Shown here: in pieces, positions 21,329 to 33,220 of the stretch
Numbering within the stretch: position 1 is the stretch's first letter
Layout: each line of letters starts with the position of its first letter
Assembly (NCBI GenBank): GCA_033961575.1
Contig: CM066737.1
Span: forward strand, 51,126,771 to 51,190,770
Origin: Aselliscus stoliczkanus
Lineage: Eukaryota; Chordata; Mammalia; Chiroptera; Hipposideridae
Length of the DNA: 64,000 nucleotides
Direction of reading: 5' to 3'
Position numbers and translations under genes: made by a program
Notes under the pieces: generated by a model
Told to the model about the DNA's origin: nothing
The model's database searches: none
The model's input: the letters and a program-made list of their open reading frames with translations, nothing else

Positions 21329-21383
<55 letters not shown>
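21329..21383. repeat. (CT)n microsatellite
   Basis: About 55 bases of uninterrupted CT dinucleotides. Confidence 0.97.
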
Positions 21384-21387
<4 letters not shown>

Positions 21388-21570
21388 TCTCCTTAAAGTT
21401 CAGAGGATTCTCTTAATCCTTCTCCTTAGTTCATGGCCAGTTATCATCTTTGGCTAAAATATGAAACAACTGTAGGAAAAAGTGAAATAAAGGGAAAGAG
21501 AGACACACTAGAGGAAAACATGAAGGATCTTGCCAACCTAAGGAGTTTGAACTTCATCCTGTAGGCAGTG

Positions 21571-21672
21571 GCAGTGACTCTCAAACTTTACAAAGCTCTT
21601 TGTGGAATGCTTGTTAATAGCACAGATTCCCAGGCTCCACCATCAGACCTACTGGGATCTGTACTTCTGGAG
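21571..21672 (+). mobile_element. MER5 (hAT-Charlie) fragment
   Basis: GACTCTCAAACTTTACAAAG, CTTGTTAATAGCACAGATTC and CATCAGACCTACTGGGATCT track the MER5A/B consensus. Confidence 0.65.
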
Positions 21673-21785
21673 GTAAGTAAAAGTGGAAGCCTAAAAACTA
21701 GTTAGGAGTTTATGATAGTATTCCAGGAGAAATGGCAGTGACCTGGACTATGGAGGTGAAGAGACATGAACAAGTTTTATTTTTG

Positions 21786-21945
21786 TCTGTTTGTTTTTTT
21801 AAATTGTGGTAAAATACACTTAACGTAAACTTATCCTTTCAATCATTTGGAAGTATACAATTCAGTGACATTTAGTACATTCACATGGTGTGAAACTATT
21901 ACCATTATCAATTTCATAACACTTTCATCACCCAGATTAGAGTAT
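21786..21945 (-). repeat. Old L1 3' UTR fragment
   Basis: AATTGTGGTAAAATACACTT, GTATACAATTCAGTGACATT and AGTACATTCACATGGTGTGA, the reverse of an L1M 3' UTR; same family as 15404-15528. Confidence 0.75.
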
Positions 21946-22224
21946 TTGAAAAGGTAGACCTGGCAGGGTTATGTAACTGATAAACTATCCATGTAAGTGA
22001 GAGGGATGGGTGCAGCTCATTGGGCTTAGATGGCATACTGATCAGAATAATGGCGAGATCTAACAGAGATGAGTAAATAAACAGTGGATCTTGCTCAGGT
22101 AGAAATGAATGAGGCATGAAGGCAATTATGGACATGCTGAGTTTCTTAGAGACCTTCAGGGGCAGATATGAAGCAACCGGCTGGAGTCAATCAGAGTGCA
22201 AGTGATAATTAAGGCCTGGGGTGC

Positions 22225-22440
22225 ACACTATATAACACTGAACACTGGCTAGAGGCTCACTACTTGTCAGAAACTGGTCCAAATGCACGAACTTAAGTAA
22301 CTCTGATGTTGCATATGAGCAAACAGAGGTACAAAATAACTCACCCAAGCTACTAGCATGACAGAAGGGGGATTGGAACTCAGGCAGACAGACTTTAGGG
22401 TCAGTGTTCATAACCATTATGCTGTGCTGCCTCTCACAGA
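22225..22440 (-). repeat. MIR SINE
   Basis: Reverse MIR: AAATAACTCACCCAAGCTAC, GGGGGATTGGAACTCAGGCA and CATTATGCTGTGCTGCCTCT. Confidence 0.75.
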
Positions 22441-22919
22441 GACCATTTCACCTGTGGAGGGATGATATTGAATCTAGGAGAGTAGAGGCAAGGTTGAGGG
22501 CAGAGCCTTAAGGAAAATCTTAGGGTCTTTGAGATAAGTAATGACTAAACTGGAGACACCAATCGCTGTTAATAGAAACATCCTTTTGGGAGCACCTCAG
22601 ATTCGAGTCAAGTCATGGAGGTTAAACTCAAATCATCATAAAAGTTTGAAATAGATGGCCCTTCAACTCATTACCTGAGCAGTGAAATGTGTACAGCTTG
22701 TGTGTACTCCGTATGTGAGTGACTAGGTGGAGAACCAGAGCTTTGAAGCAGAAATGACTTATCATAGACCATTCCCTAGCCTGGTATCTTTAAGCATCTA
22801 AGGAAGCAAATTAAACCCTAGTGCTTCTTGGCATTAGGTATTTAGGAAATTGCCCATATGCAAGATGGGACATTCTCTCTCTCTCTTGCACTCTCTGTCC
22901 TGTTTGAAAGTCACCACAG

Positions 22920-23015
22920 GGCTGGTGGTTAAGCGCTGGCTTGGGAAGCCGGCGGCCCCGTTTCAGGTCCCACATGTGAGGGCCGGTGACACTGCCCTCG
23001 GAAAAAAAAAAAAAA
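22920..23015 (+). mobile_element. Short A-tailed bat SINE lacking part of its A-box region
   Basis: GGCTGGTGGTTAAGCGCTGG, so the usual CCGAGTGGCGC is deleted; then CCCACATGTGAGGGCCGGTG and an A-tail. Perfect TSD GAAAGTCACCACAG at 22906-22919 and 23016-23029. Confidence 0.92.
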
Positions 23016-23029
23016 GAAAGTCACCACAG

Positions 23030-24590
23030 ACTCCATACAAATATTATGTCTTTTTGAAAAATGAGAATACGGTAGAACACATACAAAGCCCCAACTCTCC
23101 TAAACGTTACTGAATTTTTCTTTCAGGATTTGGGATGTATTTAAGGATCTTGCAAGATCTCAGAGTTCTGACACATCTATTTTTCAGGTCTGTATGTCTA
23201 CTAGCTGTAGAAAAATTTCTAGAACCTGCATCGACCTCAAATCATTCCTTGAAAGTTGGTTTTATTTTTAAAAAATTTCTCTCCTGCCATCTTCTTCTCC
23301 TCAAACTTTAGTGCATAATGACACAAAGACAGACTTGCAGTTATTTAAGCTTTCCAAGTTTGGGATCAACAGGAATTTATCAGAGACATGTTTTCCCCAG
23401 GGCAAGTTCTGCATAGTGCTCAAGGCATACAGTGGCACTAATGAAGCTCATCTCTTGGGGCTGGCAACTAACTACAGTGCTCACCTTACAGAGCTGAGCA
23501 AAGCGAGTGCTGACTGAGTGCTCTATGAGCAACATGTAGGCCCTGGCTCCTAGAAGCTTCCATCTAAAAGCAACTAACAGGAAAGGGATGCTACACTCCT
23601 CTGCATTTTCCCTCTCTTCACCACCCCAGTGTCTTTATCTCCCTTGTCTTTGTTCTTCTGCTCTTTTCCATTGTGTCTTTGGAGTGACCACCTGCAATTA
23701 CAACCCTTCCTGTTCTCTCACCTAGGTTAGTCTCAGAGATGTTTGCCAGTTGGAAAGTCCTCTTTCCCATGGCTGAAGTTGCTTCCTGTGCATGTCTGGT
23801 GACATTGAAGAGAGTTTTCCTAAGTGGGAGTCTATTTCAGCAAAGAATTGGAATTCAAGCAAAATGCCTGGAATAGGAGATGTGGGAACAAGCAGTTTCT
23901 GTAGCAGATTCAAGGAAGCCTGCCACTGAGTGAGCCCTGTCAGCTGATCAGAAGGGAGTCCCAGGGTTCAGTGAAACAAGCTTGCTCTCATCTATCTATG
24001 GGAAAGCAACATTTCTACTCCAAACCAAGACCCAATCCAAATACAATGTGACTGAACCTACTTCTCATTTTGTTCATTCCTTTGGGGAGCAGAAAAGGCT
24101 CCTCCAAAAGTCTCATCCACAGGCTGCTGGGACCCTGTCTTCAATATACTCTTGTCACTCTTGGAAAGAAGAAAGGATGTCTCCAGGAGGTAGAGCTCTG
24201 AATTCTGAATGTAATGTGTGTTCTGCCTTTTGAGACTCTGAATGATTGAGCATGGTCCTGTGACTGAAAGGCCTCCCTGCCCCTCCACCCTGTGATTCTG
24301 GGTCACATTTAGAGTTATGTTTGTTTCTCTTCCCCATCCCTCACCTGTGCCAGGTTGGAATTTTACCCTCAGAAAGCCCCCCACTTATTTCTGAGAATCC
24401 CCCAAAGTAATGCTTTCCTGGGCTTATAAACTACTCTGTCTCCTGTTCTCACTACTTGGCTTTTGAATTTCTACTCCAGAACCCACTGTCTGCATCTGCT
24501 ACTCTGATGGGTGTCCATGCCTGGAGACATGTCTGGCACCACCTGCTCCTTTGGGAACCACTGGGGTGCTGAGTTGGACAGTGGCTGGAC
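23030..24590. other. Unique intergenic sequence
   Basis: No gene or repeat recognised. Several 60-100-codon open stretches occur on both strands but overlap one another and lack any motif I recognise. Confidence 0.45.
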
Positions 24591-24619
24591 AAGACATCCT
24601 GTCGCCAATTGTCTTTCAC

Positions 24620-24735
24620 ACTGGGTTAATGGAGTTCAAATCTAGACCTGCTTCTGCCTACAGTCTCATAAAGTCACTAATGAGTTGTTCTATCGGCCTC
24701 TGAGCCTCAAAGCTCACACAGTAGCTTAAAAAGTC
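24620..24735 (+). repeat. MIR fragment
   Basis: GTTCAAATCTAGACCTGCTT then TCGGCCTCTGAGCCTCAAAG fit the MIR core. Confidence 0.5.
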
Positions 24736-25050
24736 TCTGTTGGTTTCTGGCCATTCTTCTTATAAGAGGCGGCTAAACCCATCCCAGTGGTCAGAAGGGG
24801 GCCAACAGCCCAGCCAGCCTCCCAAGTCAATTTCTTCTTTGCTCAGCTAAATACTCATTTTTCCCCTACCACATTTCCCCTACCACAGGCAATATTTTCC
24901 TCTTATTTTTAAGACAGGTTTTAGCAACTTCACACACACACAGCATTTAGACATCTCCCCTCCAAGGGAGGGTCTGTCTTTGCTTTTACAGTTGCATAAT
25001 TGGAAAGAGCAAGTTGGAAGAGGACCTAGGGTTGAAGACAGGTATTTCTT

Positions 25051-25153
25051 TTTTTTTTTGAGGGCAGTGTCACTGGCCCTCATATGTGGGACCCAAACCG
25101 TGGCCGTTGGCGTCCCAAGCCAGCTCTTAACTACCGTGCCACTCAGCTGGCCC
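25051..25153 (-). mobile_element. Short A-tailed bat SINE
   Basis: GAGGGCAGTGTCACTGGCCC to GCCACTCAGCTGGCCC. Flanking repeats GAAGACAGGTATTTCTT and GAAGATGGATATTTCTT differ at two positions, indicating some age. Confidence 0.9.
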
Positions 25154-25719
25154 GAAGATGGATATTTCTTAAGAAGGGAGACGCTTGAGCATATTTCAAT
25201 ACTGAGAGGAGAGTCAGTAGACAGAGCCAAGGTGAAAATACAGGAAAGAGAAGGGGGTAATAGCTGGAGCTGAGTCCTGGAGTGAGTGGTAGGCAAAGGA
25301 TGGGACCCCTCATCTTCCCTTTGTGACAGGACAAGGAAGGAAGCAGTAGATGGAGGCCTACCTAGTTAGATAATTTAGGAGTCGTGGGGTAGGAGCTTCA
25401 GCAGTCCCAGTTGATACTTTCTATTCTGTCTGTGAAATGAGAGAGGGGGTTGGTGAAGGATAATGATCAGAGGTTTGAGAAAAGTAAAGAATATTTGAAA
25501 TTGTCATTGTGGAGGGATTCAAATGAGCTAATTAGGAAATACAAAATGTTGTGGGGAAGCAGGAAGGACCCAGTTGAGATTGGTAGACATGACTGTATAG
25601 TATGGAACAGGCAGCTCAGTTGTGTATATAAATATATACAGGACTTAGCAACAGGGATGGGAAAAGAAGTTTTCCTTTCTCTTAAGTGGAAATAATTATT
25701 TCTACTCTTTTTTGATAAT

Positions 25720-25860
25720 GGAAGAGATACTGGACTAGGACTGAGAAGACCTGGATTCAAGTCTAGTGTTTCATTATCATCTATGTGACCATGGGACCAC
25801 TAATGTGACCTTTTTATACCTCTTTTCTTCTCTACCTCAAAAGGCTGTCATGTGAAAAAA
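25720..25860 (+). repeat. MIR fragment
   Basis: GAGAAGACCTGGATTCAAGT, TATGTGACCATGGGACCACT and CTCAAAAGGCTGTCATGTG. Confidence 0.6.
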
Positions 25861-25899
25861 AGAGATGGAGAATGACAAAAGCCATAGAGAAAACATGAA

Positions 25900-26850
25900 A
25901 ATGAGAAAAACCAAAGAAAATGAAAAATAGCTCCACCATAAACACTTTGAAAGACAAACTGTGGGAACATTTTTAAAAAAGAAAACATTTTCAACACAAA
26001 TCCTACAATAAGCTTACTATCGAAAGAGCTCTTACAAATGAAAAAGGAAGCTCAGTTGTATATATAAACTGAAAAATGGGCAAAAAGAATGAGAAGAACT
26101 ACAAAAATCCATAAATATAGAAAAGATGTTCAACCTCACTAATATAGAAATTAAAACAAACAATAACTTATATTTTTCACCTATCAGATTTATAAAAACA
26201 AATCAGTAATAATTAGTGTTGTAAAAATGTGGGGACACAAGAATTTCATATACTATTGGTGGGAGTGCAAACTAGCACAATATTTTTCACCCAGGAATTA
26301 CATTTTTAACAATTTATTCCACAGATATACCCATACAAGTACACAAAGATATATGTGTAATGATATAACAAGCCAACAAAAACCTTTGTACACAGCTAAA
26401 ATTTCCTTCAAAATAAAATCAATTATTGTGTAAACATGTGATGTAATATTATGCAGCCACATTAAAAACAATGTTTTGGAAAACACCCAAGATAAATGAT
26501 TAAATGAAATAGTGAGTGCAAAACTGTATGTGGGGCCGGCCGAGTGGTGCAGTGTTTAAGCGTTGGCTTGGGAAGCCAGTGGCCCTGGTTCGGGTCTCAC
26601 ATATGAGGTCCAGTGACATTGCCCTCAAGAAAAACACAACAAAAAACACAAAAAATACTGTATGTGTATATTTGTATCCCCTTTAAAACCGTATGTGTAT
26701 AGTAGAAAAATATATGAAGGAATATATAACAAACTTAACAGTGGTTATTCTTGGGATGGGAGGATTATAAGGACTTTTTACCTTATATCTGTCAGCAAAT
26801 TTTTCCCAATATAGCATCATGAAAAAAAAAATTAAACACATAGAAAATTA
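25900..26850 (+). mobile_element. Old L1 3' end, split by a short SINE
   Basis: ORF2-end text in sense orientation: GATGTTCAACCTCACTAATA, CTATTGGTGGGAGTGCAAAC, CAGGAATTACATTTTTAACA and GATGTAATATTATGCAGCCA, then 3' UTR GTGGTTATTCTTGGGATGGG. Frames broken. Confidence 0.8.
26533..26656 (+). mobile_element. Short A-tailed bat SINE in L1
   Basis: GGGGCCGGCCGAGTGGTGCA to CAGTGACATTGCCCTC, tail (AACAC)n/A-rich. TSD ACTGTATGTG at 26523-26532 and from 26657. Confidence 0.92.
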
Positions 26851-26906
26851 GAAAGGCTTGGATAGTGAACACCTGTATTTTCACCTCTTAGGTTCTTTCA
26901 TTAATA

Positions 26907-27371
26907 TTTTGCTGTGTATAATGTGCACCCACGTTTTTGGCCGAAATTTTCAGGGAAAAAAATCTTTCGTTTTAATTTTTTAATTCAAATTTTTTATTTG
27001 GTGACACATAGGTACTTGTTTTTGTATTATAAAGGAATTTTAACATTTATTTTAAAAGATAGATTGGTACAAGAAATTTTATGTACCGGTAACAAATTTA
27101 TCATATTTATGCATCATAGAAGGCACAAGAACTCTTTGTCCTTGCAAGTTCATCATAAGTTCAACAAAACCGATTATTGTATTCCAAGGTATTATTTCAC
27201 ATACGGATATGTTATTGATTTCTAGAGTTACATTTTAACTCATAAGCATAAATAAAAGAATATTAAAAACATTTATATAGATACGGAATTAGTACTACCC
27301 ATGCATAATGTGCATCCTTATTTTTCCCTCATGAATTTGGCCAAAAAAGAGCGCATTATATATGGCAAAAC
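26907..27371. mobile_element. Unassigned DNA transposon with terminal inverted repeats
   Basis: Left end TTTTGCTGTGTATAATGTGC and the reverse complement of the right end (TTTTGCCATATATAATGCGC) match at 16 of 20 positions. The similarity continues inward (GGCCGAAATTTTCAGGG versus GGCCAAATTCATGAGGG). Second, internal copies of ATAATGTGCA occur near both ends (26919 and 27306). About 465 bp, AT-rich, no transposase frame. It splits or abuts old L1 sequence. I cannot name the family. Confidence 0.6.
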
Positions 27372-27389
27372 ATGGTACCTGTGCAACAC

Positions 27390-27905
27390 AAATCTCTATC
27401 AAGACATAGAACTTTATCATCACTCCAAAAAGTTCCCTTATGCCCATCCCAGTCAATCTCCACAACAGCTTCTTCTGTAACTTTGAAAATACTGTAAAAT
27501 TTTTAAATTTTAGAATATTTTAAAATTTACAGAAAAATTGCATAAGCAGTACAGAGTTCTAGTACACCTCCACACCTAGTTTCTCCTATTGTTAACATCT
27601 TATACCACTATGATATATTTGTTGCAATTAATGAACTAATATTAATACATCATTATTAACTGAAGTCCACACTTTATTCAGATTGCACTCGTTTTTCCCT
27701 GTGTCTTTTTTCTGTTCCAGGATGCCATCCAGGATATCACATTATATTTAGTTTTATATTTTTTTTGGCTCCTCTGGGCTGACAGTTGCACGGGCTTTCC
27801 TGATTTTTGATGATATTGACAGTTTTGAGGAGTACTGGTCAAGTATTTAACAGAATATCCCTCAATTTAGGCTTGTTTGATATGCTTCACCGTTAGGCTG
27901 TGGTT
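27390..27905 (-). mobile_element. Old L1 3' UTR fragment
   Basis: Reverse L1 text is strong: TCCTATTGTTAACATCTTAT, GAAGTCCACACTTTATTCAG, TGTTCCAGGATGCCATCCAG and GACAGTTTTGAGGAGTACTG. Confidence 0.8.
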
Positions 27906-29185
27906 CTGTAACTTCTGCAAATTTATCATAATCATGTTTAATTGTAATCAGACTTAGTAAAGATATATATTTTAAAGGCATAATGAAGGGTGGTGATGAG
28001 GAGTGAAGTGGCTGATGATAAGTAACTAAAAAGAAGCATGTCTATTTTGAGCAACTTGAAAAAAATAAATGAGAATGTGGAAAATGATGGTTGCTCAGAG
28101 TGGTCCAGGCTGACCACATGCAGGCACATCCTTGCAGTGGTTATAACCTGTCTGAGAAGAGGCTGGGGAGTGGGGAGAGAAATGGGGGGGGGGAAGATTC
28201 CCCAAAGGGGATTGAGATCTTTCCATAACAAATGTCTCCTAAATCAAGAGCTTTTCTAATCTTGAAGGATTGACTACTCAGCACCACATCAAGTGAGAAT
28301 TCCTCACCACCTTCTGCTCCCATAGAGACTTGAAGCTAAATAGTGAAACCAGTTCTGGGAATGCTCAAACATGAGCACAGCCTCAGCACTGGGTCTATTT
28401 TGGGAACATTTGGACATATTCTGCAGCATCATATTTATACTTTGCCAAAATCAGTGAAGGTTCTAAGAAGTAACCCTTGGCTTCCTCCTTACAACCCACA
28501 TTTTCATCTATAGAGCAGCATATTCTGAACAGAGATGGGGAGTGTATGATGGCTGGTTAACCATTATTACACTTGACCATCTGTAGGGGTCGACCTGGAT
28601 TTGAAAGAGCAAGTGCCCAATATGCGGGGTTAATGGGGGCAGAGAGGGATCAAGTCAGTGAAATGTGAGAGAATCAATACGCAGAATGCTTGACCATAGC
28701 ACATTCACACATTTCACAGAGGAAGGAGGCTAAGGTTACACCCAGCAACTGCAGATGCTTGAGGAAAAAAAACAAAACAAACAACATTAAGCCTTTGCTG
28801 TTTGCTGGCTGCCGTGAGCACCCCCAAAGGCCTCACAAGCAGGGCTCTGTATCCTTTCTTGGTTTTCTCTGAGTTTCTGTCTGTGGCTTAAGACTGTCGC
28901 CCCCAACCCCTCTACCTGTTCTCCGTTCCACGGGGACTTGGAAGAGAGGAGGCTTGGGTGTGTGAGCACGCATGCTTGCTTCACTCTCCAAGTGAAGGTG
29001 TGCCCCAAGGGAATGTGTGGGGGGCCCCAAGCGGGCTGGTGGAAAATGAGCAAACAGCTGGAGACACTCCAAGGCAAGATAGAATTTTAGATCTGGCACT
29101 CGTGGGGGCAGGAAGAAGAGATGGGGAGGGGTTGGAGATGGTGGAAGGAGCCTCTGCGGCTATTAAGGCTAAGCACCTGGTCTAG
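27906..29185. other. Unique intergenic sequence
   Basis: No gene or repeat family recognised. A G-run lies at 28185-28193. GC content rises modestly at 28,790-29,180. Confidence 0.45.
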
Positions 29186-29189
29186 GCTC

Positions 29190-29460
29190 TGCACACAAAT
29201 GACACATTAATTAATGTTCTAATAATAACTTATTAGAACAAGACTTATTACCTAAATTTTCCCAGGCGCTATGTACTTCATATGCATTATCATCTTTAAT
29301 TTATTTTCTCTCCTTCCTCAATACCCTGTTGGAGGGGTAGTGATATTATTGTCCCTGTTTTACAAATAAGACACTGATTCCCAGAAAGGTCAAGTAACTT
29401 GCCCAAAGTCACAGTTAGCAAGTGGCAGAGTTGGGATCTGAATCTAGGTCCTGGGCACTC
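29190..29460 (-). repeat. MIR SINE, nearly complete
   Basis: Reverse MIR: TTTTACAAATAAGACACTGA, AGTAACTTGCCCAAAGTCAC, GTGGCAGAGTTGGGATCTGA and ATCTAGGTCCTGGGCACTCA. Confidence 0.85.
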
Positions 29461-30165
29461 AAATTCTTTCTTCCTGTGAAAGGCCTCAAGGTCGTTGGTC
29501 AGGGTTGGCAGGATGAAGGTTCTGAGCTCCTGGCTTACGTCTCCAGCCCCGCACTCTTTCTTCTCAGCCAGCCTCCCCCTGTTCCCAATCCTAGACCCAT
29601 GGGGTCTGTCCATCCCCAGGGCACAGTGAGAGGAGCCCTCCAACAGCTCTCCTTTAAAGGGCAGAGCACAGTGGGAGGCAGAATGGGGAAAGCTGGCTTA
29701 TCTCTGTCCAGTTCCTGTCCTCTGCAATCATCTGCACTTCCTCACCTCCTCCTCCAGATTCTCATCCTCTTGTGACAAGAGGTTCTTGCCGCACTTGACC
29801 TTAATGGCTCAAGGGGTGGGTTGGCCCTTGCCTAAGCCAAGACAGCATGTGGTGCTGTGGAATCTTCCACAGGGGCATCTCTGGGGAACCCGCTCCCATG
29901 CGTGGGCGGCGGACTCCACCTGTCTAACTTTTCCGCTCTGCTCTCTGCAGCAACCGCTCCCATCTGCATGCACTGGGAGGTTTGCTCTCCTTCCCTTAGG
30001 TGCGGCTTCAGAAATTTACTACGTGAGATCCTGCTTTTCCCCACATTACTGGAGCACCCACCAGTCCCAGCTGCTGCGGCAGCTGGTGCAGAAGCTCGGA
30101 GATTAGCAGCTCCCAGGCTGCGCCTAACCTCCAGGCCGGGCCCCACAACCAAGTCCTCATCTACC
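29461..30165. other. GC-moderate unique sequence
   Basis: Open stretches of 106-171 codons run through here on both strands, but they start inside MIR or end in the downstream microsatellite and show no recognisable domain. I regard them as non-coding. Confidence 0.45.
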
Positions 30166-30170
30166 ACGCC

Positions 30171-30240
30171 TTTCCTTCCCTTCCCTTCCCTTCCCTTCCC
30201 TTCCCTTCCCTTCCCTTCCCTTCCCTTCCCTTCCCTTTCC
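30171..30240. repeat. (TTCCC)n microsatellite with degraded T/C-rich flank
   Basis: About 13 TTCCC units, grading into TTTCC-type polypyrimidine sequence up to about 30320. Confidence 0.95.
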
Positions 30241-30479
30241 TTTTCTTTCCTTTCCTTTTGTTCTTTTCTCTTTTTCCTCTTCTCTTTTCTTTCATTTGTT
30301 TGCTTGCTCTTTCTTTCTCTCCTTCCTGAATTTATTTTTGGTAAGTGGTATTTTAGATTACATGCTTGTTAGCAATCAATTCCAAGATGTAATCGGAATA
30401 AAAACTCCTCCTTCCTATACAATTTCTGGAGTACAACCAATCTTAAATTTGTTGTGTGCCGTTCACACTTTTCTCCATG

Positions 30480-30482
<3 letters not shown>

Positions 30483-30518
<36 letters not shown>
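30483..30518. repeat. (AC)n microsatellite
   Basis: About 18 AC dinucleotides. Confidence 0.97.
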
Positions 30519-30519
<1 letters not shown>

Positions 30520-30634
30520 GTGGTTTAAGTTTTGATACAGGCATTCTTCAGACTTGATGACCTTACCAAAACTGTAGGTGTTCTCCGTTGTTTGAACACT
30601 GTGGCTTATTACATATTCCTTTAATAAAAGTACC

Positions 30635-30768
30635 GGGGGCTGGCCAAGTGACTCTGTCGTTGGGCGCTGGCTTTGGAAGCCAGCGGCCCCAGTTTGGGTC
30701 CCACATGTGAGGGCCAGTGACACTGCCCTCAATAAATAAATAAATAAATAAATAAATAATAAATAAAT
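30635..30768 (+). mobile_element. Short A-tailed bat SINE with (AATA)n tail
   Basis: GGGGGCTGGCCAAGTGACTC, GCGGCCCCAGTTTGGGTCCC, GTGACACTGCCCTC and about nine AATA units. TSD not resolved. Confidence 0.9.
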
Positions 30769-31680
30769 GTATGTACCTGGATAGCCACAAAAGTGAAGCA
30801 TTTTGGTTTGCTAGGCAAGGGCACATTTACCACGTAAATGTTCAGTGGTATCTTGTTATTCAAAAACGTTTCATGAACTGCGTTGAGTAGAATTCAGAAG
30901 AGGATGGGACTGTATGTGAGTGTGGGCAGATGGTCCTCTGAGTCTTACTCAATGCACATGGGTATATGGTATCCATGGTACCCTTCCTCCACCTATTTTA
31001 AAATAAAAATAGCATCATATTATGCACCATACTCTCCATCTTTTTAAAACAACAACAAAAACAACAATACATCATGGACAACTGTCTTGGCCAACAGGTA
31101 TAGAGCTAGCTATAACTCATGACCTAGTTCATCATTTCAGTGTTCCTGTGTATGGCTGTCCTTTTAGTTACTCAACCATTACCATTTTGATGGACCTTCA
31201 GATTGTTTTCCTTTGTTTATTTTGCCACTTCCAACTGTAATGAACATCCTTGAGCATAGGTCTCAGCTAACTTGTAAAACTAGCATATTAGGATAAATTC
31301 CTGGAAGAGGTATTGCCAGATCAAAGATTTGTAAATTTAAAATTTTTAATAGTTAATACCAGATTACCTTCCAAAATGGTGGTAGCAACTCACTCTTCTA
31401 CTAGAGACAAGAGTCTACTAGAGTGAGAGAGTTGCCTTTTCACCATATTCTTGCCAGTACAGAATATTATCAATATTTAAAATGGTACCAATCCGAAAGG
31501 GTAAAAAAAATGCTACCCCATTGTTTATATTTTGTATCCTTGACATTTTATGAGGTTGGTAACTTCTCATATGCTTATTATCTGTATGTCCTCTTCTGTG
31601 TTTTGCCTATTCTCAAACTTTGCCATAATCTTTAGGTTGTTAGCTTTTTCATAGATATCTTTTGGAGTTCATTATATTAT

Positions 31681-31684
<4 letters not shown>

Positions 31685-31720
<36 letters not shown>
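31685..31720. repeat. (AT)n microsatellite
   Basis: About 18 AT dinucleotides inside the old L1. Confidence 0.97.
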
Positions 31721-31722
<2 letters not shown>

Positions 31723-33220
31723 CATTGCAATTATTTTCTCTCAGTGGGATTTTTACAGCCTTTTGCCCCACAGAAGGTTTTAACTTATGCTGTCAAATTT
31801 GTCAATCTTTATGGCTTCTGGCTTCTAAGTTTCCTGTCTTGCTTAAGCAGGTCTGTCCTACTCTGTAGTTATAAAAAATATTCTTCTTAGTTTATTCAAT
31901 CTTTGCATGTGAAAATATAAATCTTTAATCCATTTAGAATTTATTTTAAGTGTGGCACAAGGTAACAGTCTAACGATTTGATACCAGTTGTCTAGCCAAA
32001 GCACATTCTTTCTCAGTGGAAAATAATGTCTGCTTTATCATATATTTAGTTCTAACCATGAAGACCTGAGACCTGGGAGGCAATCACAGATGGTCAAACC
32101 CAGGGGCAGTTCCATACAGCTACCAAGACAGACACAACATTTCCATTTTTCTTAACTTTGTTTCAGTGCTGTGGGAGACCAAGTTCTTTCTCAGGCAAGT
32201 TTGGAGCAGCCTAAGGTTTTGATTTACCTCTTCTAATCAGTATTTCCCATAGTATTCATTGGATTTTGCTAAACAGTCTATCCAGTTGAGGTGGCTTCCT
32301 TCTAAATTTGTTTTTTAAAGGTTTTATTATTACCCTGTCTGCCCAGTTATAGCAAATTCAATTTCATTACCTTTTGATACAATTATATAATATTCATCTC
32401 TAATTTTTGATGTAATGAATTATATTGATAGATTGCCTATAACTATTTTTGCATTCCTCAAGTAAATCCTGCTTAATCAGAGAAAATAACTTTCTTACTA
32501 CTCTGCTGGAATATATATGCTAATATTTTATTAAACATTTTGCATCCATATTTATAAGTAAAATTGGTCTATACTTTTACCTGTTGTATTCTGTCATCAC
32601 ATTTTTTAAAGGTCATGTGTAGAATAAGTTGGGGTGCTCTATATACAACTGGGACAGTTTGAGTAACACAGAATTTTTTTTGAAGTGTAGATGGAACCTA
32701 GACTTTTCTTTTTTCTTCCTCCTATGGTTATGAGTCTATGCATATTTCCTACCACTTCTTGAGTTAATTATGATAGTCTGTCTTGCTAGAAATCTGTTCA
32801 TTTTCTTTAGATTTTCAAAGTTGTTGACAAAGTTGCTTTTATTTTTGTCATAAAATTATTTCAAAGTTTAAGTGGTTATGTTACCAGCCAACTGAGCAGC
32901 ACCAACCCCCACCACTGAAAAACTTCAATGTTTCCTTTTCTATAGAAATGTTAAATCTCCTCCCTAGTTCTTTAGTTTCTTAGTTCTTGAGCTTTGATTG
33001 CTCCTCTAACCAGTTTGTGAATCTTGGACAGAAGATCCCCTTTGCTTTTGAATTGCTTTGTAAATCAGTTTCTGAATCTGAAACAATAGAAGTCTCCTAC
33101 CCTTGATTCCGATAACTATTTGAAAGCCTGAGACTTCCTAATATCCCCCAGGCCAGGAAGCTAAATGTCAAACCCATTCTGTGTCCAGACAACTGATGCC
33201 ACCTGAGTGATGGACTGAAT

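Larger units (their letters stand above)
21500..22190 (-). mobile_element. L2 LINE fragment with later insertions
   Basis: Reverse L2 text such as GGAGTTTGAACTTCATCCTG, AGGAGTTTATGATAGTATTC and GACATGCTGAGTTTCTTAGA, interrupted by a MER5 piece and an L1 piece. Confidence 0.55.

Noticed and set aside
21329..21383. CRISPR-like or regulatory direct repeats
   Set aside because: Simple (CT)n microsatellite. No repeat-spacer structure exists anywhere in the window, and this is a vertebrate genome.
29857..30372. 171-codon open frame
   Set aside because: Its second half is the (TTCCC)n repeat (SLPFPSLPFP...). Not a gene.
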